64,000 nucleotides of DNA from Halichondria panicea. Taxonomy: Eukaryota; Porifera; Demospongiae; Suberitida; Halichondriidae. The stretch is from the NCBI RefSeq assembly GCF_963675165.1, contig NC_087377.1, forward strand, positions 6,279,122 to 6,343,121. The letters run 5' to 3'. The translations under genes were made by a program, and so were the position numbers. The notes beneath the pieces were generated by a model. That model saw only the letters and a program-made list of their open reading frames with translations. It searched no databases and was not told the DNA's origin. Below are positions 44,311 to 54,009 of this stretch, piece by piece (positions within the stretch are counted from its first letter, which is position 1; every line of letters begins with the position of its first letter).

Positions 44311-44346
44311 TAGCCTCGAATCCAGGCCGATTAAAATACGGCCTGG
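44311..44346. mobile_element. Truncated palindromic element (TAGCCTCGAATCC family)
   Basis: CTAGCCTCGAATCCAGGCCG followed by ATTAAAATACGGCCTGG; the right arm stops before the GAGGCTA terminus. Confidence 0.7.
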
Positions 44347-44795
44347 TACCTATTGCATGTGTAATTTATTATATTTTATTTTTTTATGCTGACGGGTGGG
44401 TCTCAGCTCTGGCCCAAATTACAAGAGGGCAAGCATGTAGTTGTATAAAAATAGTAAAGTATATATATAGTGAGAAACACATGTAAGTATACTGTCAACT
44501 GTTAATTGAGGTGGCTCTCGCTAAGAGCCAGCTCAATTGAAATGTCACTGTTCTTCAGCGCATTGTGGGTGTGGGAGCGTGTGCCACGAATGCATAGAAG
44601 TGATGATCTTAAGAGCGAAAATGAGAGCCTGCAGCGAATCTAATTAATCACTTTGGAGTACGGGGTGTCCCCCTTAACAGACACGAGTGATGCTATCCTC
44701 TTGAACGCAATCTTGACTTCTTTGCCCATACCTCCAGTTGAGGAGAATACCAAGGGAGAGAATGAGCCATGTTCTATATCCCTGACTCTGTGGCG
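44347..44795. other. Interval without a recognisable gene
   Basis: No open frame or family signature. A short imperfect inverted pair, GGCTCTCGCTAAGAGCC, sits at 44512. Confidence 0.4.
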
Positions 44796-45215
44796 TCTTA
44801 AGAAGTAATAGCAATAATAGCAGAGTGTCTAGAATAGAAGTATAATTATAATAGCAATAATAGCAGAGTGTCTAGATGGAGGAAGTAATAGCAATAATAG
44901 CAATAATAGCAATAATAGCGATAATAGCAGAGTGTCTAGATAGAGGAAGTAATAGCAAGAATAGCAATAATAGCAGAGTGTCTAGAATAGAAGTATAATT
45001 ATAATAGCAATACTAGCAGAGTGTTTAGATGGAGGAAGTAATAGTAATAATAGCAGAGTGTCTAGAAAGCAAGATAGCAATAATAGCAATAAATGATAGC
45101 AGAACTAGAGTGTCTATAGAAGTACAGCAAGTAATAGCAATAATAGCGATAATTATATTACTGTGTACAGTATTAGCAATACTTTGCTAATAGCACTTTT
45201 TTGTGTAGAAAAGTA
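44796..45215. repeat. Minisatellite of AATAGCAATAATAGCAGAGTG units
   Basis: An AATAGC hexamer array is organised into larger units ending GCAGAGTGTCTAGA, roughly 50-70 bp each, seven or so copies with variable numbers of the hexamer. Two-level repeat structure is clear by eye. Confidence 0.9.
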
Positions 45216-45363
45216 GGATAATAGCAGGGTGCTATTAGGGCTTGCTATTATCATAATGCTAAAAGCCAATACTGCACCTAACTCAACAAGGCCAATTGAA
45301 GATACCCCACCAGTCGAATTGAACCGACTCCTGGGACACTACTAGTGCAAAGTGTGAAAAAAT

Positions 45364-45636
45364 AACGATGCAGCATACGAGCCAGATATCATAACGTCGC
45401 TTCAAAGTAGCCTTGACAGACACCTCACCAAATACCACCACAAAAGCTACAGCGTCATTCGAGACGTCCAGTTTGCTTCCTCAAACGAAAAACTTAAAGC
45501 CATTCGAAAGCAACTGAAAAAAGAAGGGAAAGGAAACAGAGCTAATGCTGCAGAAGCACTCGAAGAGAACGAGATAAGAAAACTCTGGAACTGCGACGCC
45601 ATAGGTTCTTGCTCAGCACTTATTAAAAAGCAATAA
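45364..45636 (+). pseudogene. Crypton-like tyrosine-recombinase N-terminal fragment
   Basis: Ninety codons: DAAYEPDIITSLQSSLDRHL, then LKAIRKQLKKEGKGNRANAA and LEENEIRKLW. The YEPDxxxS...LxR...LxxxRKxLxxxGxGxxxxxAxxLxxxExxxLW pattern is that of Crypton-derived recombinase/DUF3504-type proteins. The catalytic Arg/His/Tyr part is absent: the frame ends two bases before the copia LTR at 45638, and I do not see the continuation beyond the other LTR. Confidence 0.6.
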
Positions 45637-45637
45637 T

Positions 45638-45887
45638 TATTGGCAAGAGATCTGATGCACAGCAATAGCCAGCGAGTTGAATTTGACAGAGTTTCAGGTA
45701 ACAATAGAGATCACAGAAAGACACTGACAAAACAGAACATGCATGCAGGGTATAGTGCACAGAGACGCGCAGGGCCTCTTTACAACAAAAGAACTATTGT
45801 ACAAAACAAAAGACTACTAAGGGAGGCTCTGCTCCAGGAAACTCAACAGAGATAATTACTAATAAACATTCCTAACACAAACTATGG
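45638..45887 (-). repeat. 3' LTR of the copia element
   Basis: TATTGGCAAGAGATCTG to AACACAAACTATGG. On the minus strand it is preceded by the purine-rich AAGTGAGAAGGAGTATCAG, a good polypurine tract candidate. Confidence 0.9.
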
Positions 45888-45911
45888 AACTGATACTCCT
45901 TCTCACTTGAC

Positions 45912-48900
45912 TTAAACATTAGGTTCCACCACTCCAGTTTTCTCTCGGAGTTTGCAAAAAGTTTCACGACTGAGACCTTTGGTAAAAATGTTAGCAACCA
46001 TTTCGATAGTTGGACAATATTTGAGAGTGATCGTGCCTTGCGTCACTTGTTCACGAATGAAGTGATGTTTGATATCAATATGCTTAGCACGTCCATGGAA
46101 TTGAGGATTCTTTGTCATAGCGATAGCAGATTGATTGTCCTCATACATTAGAGTAGGTGAGTCTACAGTAGAGGAATCAGTGAGTTTTATGATTAGCTGC
46201 CTTAGCCAGACAGATTCTTGGGCAGCACTAGCCATAGCAACGTATTCCGATTCGGCAGTCGACAATGCAACACATCTCTGTTTCTGGCTTTCCATGAGAT
46301 TGCTCCACCACATAGCAAAAATACGTACCCTGAGGTTGACTTTCAATCGTCAATATCTCCGGCCCAGTCGGCATCAGTATAACCATAGGTATTTGAGCTA
46401 TCCACAGTGTAGCGGATTCCATAATTTGTGGTTCCTTTCAGGTAGCGAAGTAATCGTTTCAGAGCTAACCAGTGCTCCTTCGTGGGGTTTGATGTGAATC
46501 TGGCCAAACTGCTCACAGCATATGAATTGTCCGGCCGTGTACAAACGGAGAGGTACAGCAAACTTCCGATCGCAGACTGATACTCCTTCTGGTCCACACA
46601 CACATCCTTGTCGGTTGCTTTGGTGAGCTTGGAGGTGTTGCTCACTGGCGTGCTTACTTGCTTGCAATCTTGCATTCCAAGCGTTTTGAGTAAGTTCTTT
46701 GTGTGACTTGATTGACCAATCCAAATTGAGTCCTGTGTCTTTTGATCAACCTTGATCCCGAGAAAATAGTTCAGTTCGCCAAGGTCCTTGATGTTGAATT
46801 TTGTTGACAGAGCAGTCTTGACTTCCTCCAGATTTTGTTCCATCTTTCCAGCCAATATAATGTCATCAACATACACTCCAATATAAAACTTCTCTCCTCC
46901 TATGTTCTTGTGGTAGATACATGGGTCGTTTTGTGATTGAGTGAAATCCATCTCCTTCAATTGAGCTGTGTTCCAGCATCACGGAGATTGCTTAAGTCCA
47001 TAGATGCTCTTCTTGAGACTTGAGTTTACAGACGTGCTGCTCTTTTCCATTTACCTCGAATCTACCTCGAATCCTTCAGGTTGTTTCATGGACACTTTTT
47101 CCTCAAGAGTACCATTTAGAAAAGCGATGGTTACATCCACTTGATGGAGCTTGAGTCCATTCCGAACAGATAGAGCAATGAGGACACGTAGTGATTCTTG
47201 TCTAACCACTGGGCAGAATGTTTCGTCGTAGTCTGTCCCATATTTCTACTAGTCTCGCCTTGTATCGTTTTACTGAGCCATCAGATCCAGTCTTCTTCTT
47301 AAACACCCATTTGCTGCCAACTAGCTTTCGTCCAGGTGGTAGCTTGACGAGGTTCCATACATCGTTTTCTTTCAGAGACTTCATTTCCGTCTCCATGGCT
47401 ACCTTCCATTTAGCCGTGTCTCGGCTAGCATTTGCTTCAGTGAGTGTTGTAGGTGCTTCAGTTGTGAGGTGGCTTTGCTCCCTTCCATAGTAAACAGGCT
47501 GCTTTCTCTCTCTGCTAGATCTTCTAGGTGGCTCATCAACGTTTTCGGTGTTGGGTTGTTCATCTTCCGTTTCAGATTCAGTTTCGGATTCACTTGATAG
47601 ATCGACAATCTGAAATTGTTAACAGTTTCGGCTTCGGTTTCTTCACCATCGTTTGGTGTTTCGTCAAACTGTACGTCTCGACTGTAGAAGGTCTTTCTTT
47701 TTGTGACATAGAGTCTGTAACCTTTGGTTTCTACATATTTCCGTGCTTTCGTGTCAAACTTGCCCCGTTCATCTTTGGGAATATGGGCGTATGCATAACA
47801 CCGAAACGCTCGAAGGTTGCATACCTTCGGCTTTTCTCCGTTCCATGCCTCGTACGGTGTTTTCTCTTGCACTGCTTTTGTAGGGCAACGATTCTTCAGG
47901 TAAGTTGCAGTTGATACTGCCTCGGCCCAGTAATGTTTGGAGAGATTTGCATCTAAAAGCATAGATCTTGCTGACTCAACCAATGTCCTATTGAGCCTCT
48001 CAGCCACTCCAGCCACTCCATTTTGTTCTGGCGTTTTAGGGATTGTTCTTTCGTGTCAGATTCCTTCATCCCTCAAGAATTTTTCGAATTCGTTTGAAGT
48101 GTATTCTCCGCTGTTATCAGTTCTTAGAGTTTTTAGCTTTCGTTTGCTTTGTTTCTCTACAAGTGCTTTCCAATTGCGAAAGTGACCTGATTTTTAGTTT
48201 TCAGGATATACACCCATGTGTATCTTGTTTTGTCATCAGTGAAGGTGAGAAAATATTCAGCTCCTCCTAGGGACTTTCTTGTATTTTCCCACGTATTTTC
48301 CCACACACGTCCGAGTGCACAAGTTCCAGAGCTTCTGTCGTCTGAGAGGTACTGCTGCTACGATGATGCTTTCCACCAACACAGGTCTCGCAAAAACCGA
48401 TCTTGTTAGCCGCATCATAGTTAAACTGTTCAACAAGTTTCTCCTTTGCAATCCGTTCACCGAGATGTCCATATCGTCTGTGCCACAGCTTCTCTGTGCT
48501 GTCTTTTCCAGCCACATTTACGACTTCTTGAGCACAGTGTTCCAGGTGGTAGAGATTGCCAACGCGTGTGGCAAAAGTAATTACTTCCTTCTTCTCGTTC
48601 AGAATTTCACAGTCAAATCTTGTTGTCTTTCCTTTACTAGAGGCTTTAGATACGCTCAACAGGCTGTATGAGAGTTTGGGTACCAAAAGAACATTGTTCC
48701 ACTTGCATTTCTTTGTGCATCCATCCGGCAGTAGCGTCTCCAGTATCACTATGCCTTCAGCAGTTCCTTTGAGAGAGCGCCCATCGCCTAGTGTCACTAC
48801 TTGTGGAGTTTGCAGTAGTTTCAGCTCCGTAAACGAGAGTTCATCGTTGCCCTGAGTCAACAATCCAGGCGCCTTTCGTTGATGAAGCATTAAGTGCAAG

Positions 48901-49585
48901 GGTAGTCACCAGAGCTTCTTCATCTGAGTGCGTCTCAGCTAGGCTGGCTGCTTGTTTCTTTTGACTCTGAGTCGCTAGGAACTTCCTGCAGTCCTTCTTG
49001 AAGTGGCCAGGCTTGTCGCAAAAATGACATTTGAAGTTTTTGGGCCTCCTGAGATTTCTCTGGCTACTTGCTGTGAGTGCCTTCCGTCCGTCGCTATCCG
49101 TACATTTTGGAGCCTTTTCTTGGAACTTTGATTCTTCCTGCAGTAGTCTCTCGGTTACTAGTTCCCATTTAGGCACGCTTTGCCTCCAGTGCCGTCACCA
49201 ACAAATCAAATGAGTCTGGTAGGCTAGCGAGCAGATGCACGACTCTGTCTTCTTCTGTCACGGGATCTCCAAGCACTGCGAGTGCTGCAAACAGTTCACT
49301 CATCGTTTTGATGTGGTTCCTTGAGTTGAAGTGCATAGAGCTTTCTTCTTAGCTGCAGCTTATTTGCCCATGTCTTGCACTGAAATTGTTCCTCCAGCTT
49401 CGTCCACGCAGCTTGGGGTCACCTAGCAGGTACAGCAATGACGGCTCAACTGCGAGCACGATCACCGCGAGTGCGTGGTCCTTTCTTGCAAAGAACTTTC
49501 TCTGTGGTTCTCCATCTCCACCTGGTGCGCTTCCGTCCCGCTGACTATGCTCCAAAGGCTGTCCTTGACAAGGGCCATTCGACAT
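45912..49585 (-). pseudogene. copia gag-pol, multiply disrupted
   Basis: gag begins near 49585 (MSNGPCQGQPL; ALAVIVLAVEPSLLYLLGDP). The knuckle CHFCDKPGHFKKDC is at 48988-49029. Protease WIVDSG (about 48862) is followed by a small deletion and frame change. Integrase has the HHCC module (HRRYGHLGE...CETCVGGKHH), HSDVCGK (first Asp), RTDNSGEY (second Asp, about 48105), an in-frame TGA just after, and EQNGVAGVAERLNRT with a duplicated GVA. Reverse transcriptase: WNLVKLPPGRKLVGSKWVFK (47202-47396) and YVDDIILAGK with the FNIKDLGELNYFLGI block (46343-46960). RNase H: ALSTAESEYVAMASAAQESV, MYEDNQSAIA and KHIDIKHHFIRE (45912-46346). Successive segments lie in different frames. Confidence 0.9.
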
Positions 49586-49726
49586 TGTACCCTCCAGGTA
49601 GGGTAATTCTGTAGAGTAGACTTGCTAGTAGATCGTACGTTCGTTTAAGAGTTCAATAATAGAGTCTTTGTTGCTAGCTATTCACTTCTATAGAGACTGA
49701 TTACCTTGTAGTAGTCTCATGAATCA

Positions 49727-49736
49727 GCCCATAACC
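49727..49736 (-). promoter_or_regulatory. Primer-binding site matching the initiator-Met tRNA anticodon arm
   Basis: The minus strand reads GGTTATGGGC directly after the LTR, complementary to GCCCATAACC in the anticodon stem-loop of initiator Met-tRNA. This internal-tRNA (half-tRNA) priming is the known mode of Drosophila copia. Confidence 0.8.
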
Positions 49737-49985
49737 TATTGGCAAGAGATCTGATGCACAGCAATAGCTAGCGAGTTGAATTTGACAGAGTTTCAGGTAA
49801 CGATAGAGATCACAGAAAGACACTGACAAAACAGAACATGCATGCAGGGTATAGTGCACAGAGACGCGCAGGGCCTCTTTACAACAAAAGAACTATTGTA
49901 CAAAACAAAAGACTACTAAGGGAGGCTCTGCTCCAGGAAACTCAACAAGATAATTACTAATAAACATTCCTAACACAAACTATGG
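49737..49985 (-). repeat. 5' LTR of the copia element
   Basis: Same as the left LTR except CAATAGC(T)AGCG, GTAAC(G)ATAG and one missing G in CTCAACA(G)AGATAA. Confidence 0.9.
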
Positions 49986-50033
49986 TAACTACACTAACGA
50001 ATAATTAAGTCTAAGTGTTAAAACACATAACTA

Positions 50034-50293
50034 AGGCCACTCCAAGTGACGCTCTGGTTTCTGGTCCTGAAGTTTTTCTAATTGCATGCGGGCGGGCGGC
50101 TTTTCTCATTATGTCATTATCATTTCGAATCTCATTATTTTGCAAATGAATATCATTATCACACTATTTTGTACACGTGGACCATTTTGCGCATGCGTAG
50201 TAGAAATAATGAGATAGAAATCCAATAGAAATCCAAGAATAAAATCTGATGCGGGCGGTGGACCAGAAACCAGAGTATCACTTGGAGTGGCCT
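50034..50293. mobile_element. MITE with AGGCCACTCCAAGTGA termini
   Basis: AGGCCACTCCAAGTGACGCT and the inverse ATCACTTGGAGTGGCCT bound 260 bp; homology extends through CTCTGGTTTCTGGTCC and an inner GCGGGCGG pair. TA flanks both sides. A half copy is at 10372-10420. Confidence 0.85.
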
Positions 50294-50733
50294 AATAATA
50301 AATAGTTTCAGCACATGATCAGCCCCACCCATTTTTCTGCAAGCAAGGGGGTTTCTGGGCAACTAGGAAACCTACGCCCCTGGGTCTTGTGTTCTAACAT
50401 TGGCTAGTTTATTGGATATATCCTGTTTGGACTGACTTTGATTTCTGGGCAAATTAGTAGAGTAGAAGAAGGTGTTATGAGACGGAACCAATTATGAGAC
50501 AGCTGTTTAAAACAGGACTGCTTCAGCTATTCTGTCTGCATTTAATAGCACTACCACTCTAGTATTTTTTCCAACAGAAATTTGTACATGTAGTTGTTAT
50601 GCTTGTGTTGACAAAGATACCACAATAGTTTGTTTAAGTACAGAATTTAATTGGAAAAAACATTTTAAGTGACCAAATTTAAGTGGGTGCCAAATGTTTT
50701 GTAGTAAAATTCACTAGGTATCTGTTAAAACAG
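50294..50733. other. Interval without a recognisable gene
   Basis: Non-coding; nothing beyond short AT-rich motifs recognised. TTAAAACAG at 50725-50733 is the left target duplication of the next element. Confidence 0.4.
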
Positions 50734-50828
50734 TAGCCTCGGTCCCAGGCCGATTTTTTTTTAATAGAACGAAGTTGAAAGGCGACCTAGCGTTCAATTG
50801 GAGACGGATCGGCCGGGGGTCGAGGCTA
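50734..50828. mobile_element. 95-bp palindromic element (TAGCCTCGGTCCC family) with 9-bp target duplication
   Basis: TAGCCTCGGTCCCAGGCCGA...GATCGGCCGGGGGTCGAGGCTA. TTAAAACAG lies on both sides (50725-50733 and 50829-50837). Third copy of the family with a readable duplication. Confidence 0.85.
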
Positions 50829-51214
50829 TTAAAACAGGAGTAACTGTTTTTATAGGCAGAGTAATCGCTGTATTATATATCAGAAAGTTCCACATTATGT
50901 TATAACAGCCAATTAGCGTTAAAATTAATTAATTGCAATGGTGTCTCATAATACCCCCCCCTGTCTCATAATACCCGAATCACTTTGAACACTAAATGCT
51001 AGCATTAGCTGCAAACAAAGCACTATCACTAATTTTTTTTGCTTGCATGCAAGCCTATTGACCGTAGTAGTTAGTGAACAGGCTATTTAGCTCCCTCAAG
51101 ATTACTGCAAGACAGGGGGGTCAGAAACATTTAGAGGTCTCATAATACCCCCTTGTACTCTACTCCCCAGTTTTGGATCCTAATTTTCCTGTGGCCAGTT
51201 CATGAATAATATAG

Positions 51215-51370
51215 CTACTAGTACTGTGACTCTGGAACCTGGCTTGCACTTCAGGACCTGGGTATGTATGCTGGAAAAACTGTTTCTTTATCCAATTCTG
51301 ATAGTAAACAATGACGTAACAGAAGCCATAATTAAATTTACGGAGAATTACTGTAGTATTTACAAGCCAC
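51215..51370. repeat. Dispersed repeat, partner at 58600-58740
   Basis: CTGGAACCTGGCTTGCACT, CTGGGTAT, GATGCTGGAAA, CTTTATCCAATTCT, AGTAAACA(A/G)TGACGT and CATAATTAAAT appear in the same order in both. A piece of another shared repeat (CATATGCTGACTTGGCACTT) follows at 51478. Confidence 0.75.
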
Positions 51371-52189
51371 AAACAGAAATTACTCACTATGATGCAAAAC
51401 CACAATTACATCATTTGAAGCCAAATTTGTAGTCTTAGACTGATCCCCATTTTTACGAATGGTGATATTAGGTTTCATATGCTGACTTGGCACTTTCGAA
51501 TTATGATCGCCCTCTATATATTTTCTTGTGCTGCTATCAGGAGCACAAGAGTGCTCCCTGGCCCTCTGGAGTGCCCCTGGTGCTATCAAGAGCCTTATAA
51601 ATTTATTGTATGTAAGCCAATCCTATTAAATACATCATGGCTGAGTTAGTGGTTCATAATTATGGTTTTAGTGTTGATCATCTTGCATGTTGGAGGAGGC
51701 ATGCATAAACATTTGAAACACATGCTTTGCTTCCAAGTTTCATTGATTATACCACAATCATGGTACAGAGACTATTAATACACATTCGATGTAAACTTGT
51801 AACAGAAATTATGTTCAGGGAAGTGAAGTGAAGTGAAGTGAAAAGTTATCATGTATAGTGAGGCTGCATGTATCCCACGTTTCTTCCTCTGGAAACTCTC
51901 AGCTGAAAAGTGATAATTGTTATTAGAATAAAAAAAAGCTGCTTACTTTTTTATTGAGATGCATCACTGGCAGCCATAACCCTTCTGTCCAGCCCTATAT
52001 AGCGATAGAAAAAGACATTCGGCTATAGGATAGTCATACCACGCTCCAAACAGGTATAAACCAAGAAGATGCTCACGAGTTCATGCTGGCAATTCTTGAC
52101 ATAATCAACAGCCACCTACATACAGTACAGTACTACCTGTAGTTGTATAGAAGCAGGTATCGATAATAATCAGACTGAGGTTCCTCTTT
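51371..52189. other. Interval without a recognisable gene
   Basis: Contains a short GAAGT pentamer array at 51819-51843 and inverted GAGTGCTCC-like motifs near 51545. No gene. Confidence 0.4.
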
Positions 52190-52415
52190 TTTATATACCT
52201 TTTACCTTCTTACAAGTAAATGAGTCTAGTCCACAGTAGTGTATATGCATGAGTCTAGTCTCTGGAAGAATGACATGAGCTCTGCCTCACTAGAACTACA
52301 TGTAGCTAGCTAGCTAGCTGATTTAAAATTGCATATAGAGTGCTGAGTCAGCAACAAATAATGTCAATATTCGTTGAGTCAGCATAATTATGGAAACCTT
52401 CCTGTTATTATCCAG
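52190..52415. repeat. Dispersed repeat, partner at 17865-18000
   Basis: Same ordered blocks as the 17.9-kb copy, with an extra insertion of about 90 bp after CTTACAAGTAA. Confidence 0.6.
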
Positions 52416-52521
52416 TCGAATGGCCAAGGCCAAATTTACCTCATGAACGGGAAGTACTTCCTGTTGTCTATCTGGACCTGCGGTTTAAAGCTCAATTTCT
52501 GCACTAACTTTAGCTCAGTGT

Positions 52522-53568
52522 TATGGAACGCCGTTTGCGACAAAATTCAGGCAGAATCTGATAGGCGTGTGCATCCAATATAAAATCGATTTTTGAAGAT
52601 CGATTTTTAATAATCGATTTTTTACAGTTGATTTTCGATTTACACGTGAACGATCTTTGACAATCGATCTGATAATCGATTTTTGAAATTCGATTTTTGA
52701 AAATTGATTCTTGATAATCGATTTTTGATAATCGATTATTGAAATTCGATTATCAAGAATCAATTTTCAAAAATCGATTATTGAAATTCGATTTTTGATA
52801 ATCGATTTTAGAACTGCTCTGAAGGGGGCTGGGGGGTCCCTGTCTAAAGCTGTATCACGTGAGACTATCCTTAGAGAAATTTTGCATTGAAGAACCCACT
52901 ATTCATGACTTCTATTCTATCTGGAATCACCAAACTCTTTCTCAGCTCTTTCTCTAAGCACACACAAGATGGCCAAATAAAACAGTGCTGGCAAGAAAAC
53001 ATACAAAAATGGGTGCACGAAGGAACTAAATAAGATTAGCACCAACAGAACAGTTCTAAAATTAATGATTTTTATTGTGACTTATGGCCCTCCTTTTTAA
53101 TGGTTCCAAAAAAACAATAATGTTTCGCTTTTGCGTTATAGTCTATCATGTGAGATAGCTAACCAAGCCAAGCTTTGATTCCAGGCCATGGAGAAGGAGT
53201 TTGTACTAATTGTGTATGTTCTGAGTTTCAAGGGCGGCCTAACTGTAGCCTTGAATCCATTTTAATCGGCCTGGATTCGAGGCTAGTATCAATCAATTGC
53301 AATAGATTTTCAAAAATTGATTATTAAAAATCGAATTTCAATAATCGATTATCAAAAATCGATTTCAAAAATCGAATTTCAAAAATCGATTATTAAAATC
53401 GAATTTCAATAATCGATTATCAGATCGATTGTCAAAGATCGTTCACGTGTAAATCGAAAATCAACCGTAAAAAATCGATTATTAAAAATCGATCTTCAAA
53501 AATCGATTTTATATTGGATGCACACGCCTATCAGACTGCCTGAATTTTGTCGCAAACGGCGTTCCATA
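52522..53568. mobile_element. 1-kb TIR element whose arms are arrays of AATCGATT
   Basis: TATGGAACGCCGTTTGCGAC...GCGTGTGCATCCAATATAAA is perfectly or nearly perfectly inverted at the right end, about 65 bp. Inside, both arms continue for 150-200 bp as degenerate arrays of AAAATCGATTTTT / TTCGATTATTG units. CAGTGT flanks both ends (52516-52521 and 53569-53574). The centre holds 0.4 kb of unique sequence plus a TAGCCTCGATTCC-family insertion (53166-53285). Frames translated from the arms (Ile/Lys/Ser-rich) are artefacts. Confidence 0.88.
53166..53285. mobile_element. TAGCCTCGATTCC-family element nested in the AATCGATT element
   Basis: An eroded left end (CAAGCTTTGATTCCAGGCC) and a right end reading CGGCCTGGATTCGAGGCTA, plus an inner TAGCCTTGAATCC half, so two family ends may be stacked here. 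Confidence 0.65.
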
Positions 53569-53574
53569 CAGTGT

Positions 53575-54009
53575 AACTTTTTATTCCTTGCATGTATACA
53601 ATATATATTTGCATATTCTTTATTGTTATTGCATCCTCTTTGCAACAATATGTATATCACAATTTTAACACTGAGTGTTGCTTTACACAAGAGATTTTTG
53701 TGCAGCCACCAAATCTTGCGGTTTTGACCTACCCGCATATTAGCCGATGTAAAAAACGGTTCCTCACCCTGTACCAGCTCCAAAGTTTGCATACCAATAG
53801 TTTAAAGGCTGATGCGTATTATGTCCAAAAAATTGGACTGTTCTACTGTATATTCATTACTTTACAGCATGTCAAAGTGGGCGTACTTTAGACACCAGCC
53901 ACATGGTATTTACAAGAGTTCTTCACCAGTACCACTGGTCCAACTTATGGTAAGCTATAAAAACAATGCACACAACAACAAAACTATCAACATAAAATTT
54001 AATAGAATA
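53575..54009. other. Upstream flank of the CXC-protein frame
   Basis: The plus frame stays open from 53812, but its content before the ATG at 54010 is unlike protein. No promoter motif identified. Confidence 0.4.

Larger units (their letters stand above)
45638..49985 (-). mobile_element. Ty1/copia LTR retrotransposon
   Basis: LTRs 45638-45887 and 49737-49985 differ by two substitutions and one 1-bp indel by my reading. The minus strand carries gag, CCHC knuckle, protease, integrase, reverse transcriptase and RNase H in Ty1/copia order (integrase before RT). The primer site is adjacent to the right LTR. Despite near-identical LTRs, the coding region has at least six frame or stop defects. No target duplication matches at the LTR edges, which suggests rearrangement or that the outermost bases are misplaced. 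Confidence 0.92.

Noticed and set aside
52521-52763. Ile/Lys/Ser-rich minus-strand frame
   Set aside because: Translation of AATCGATT arrays in a transposon arm.
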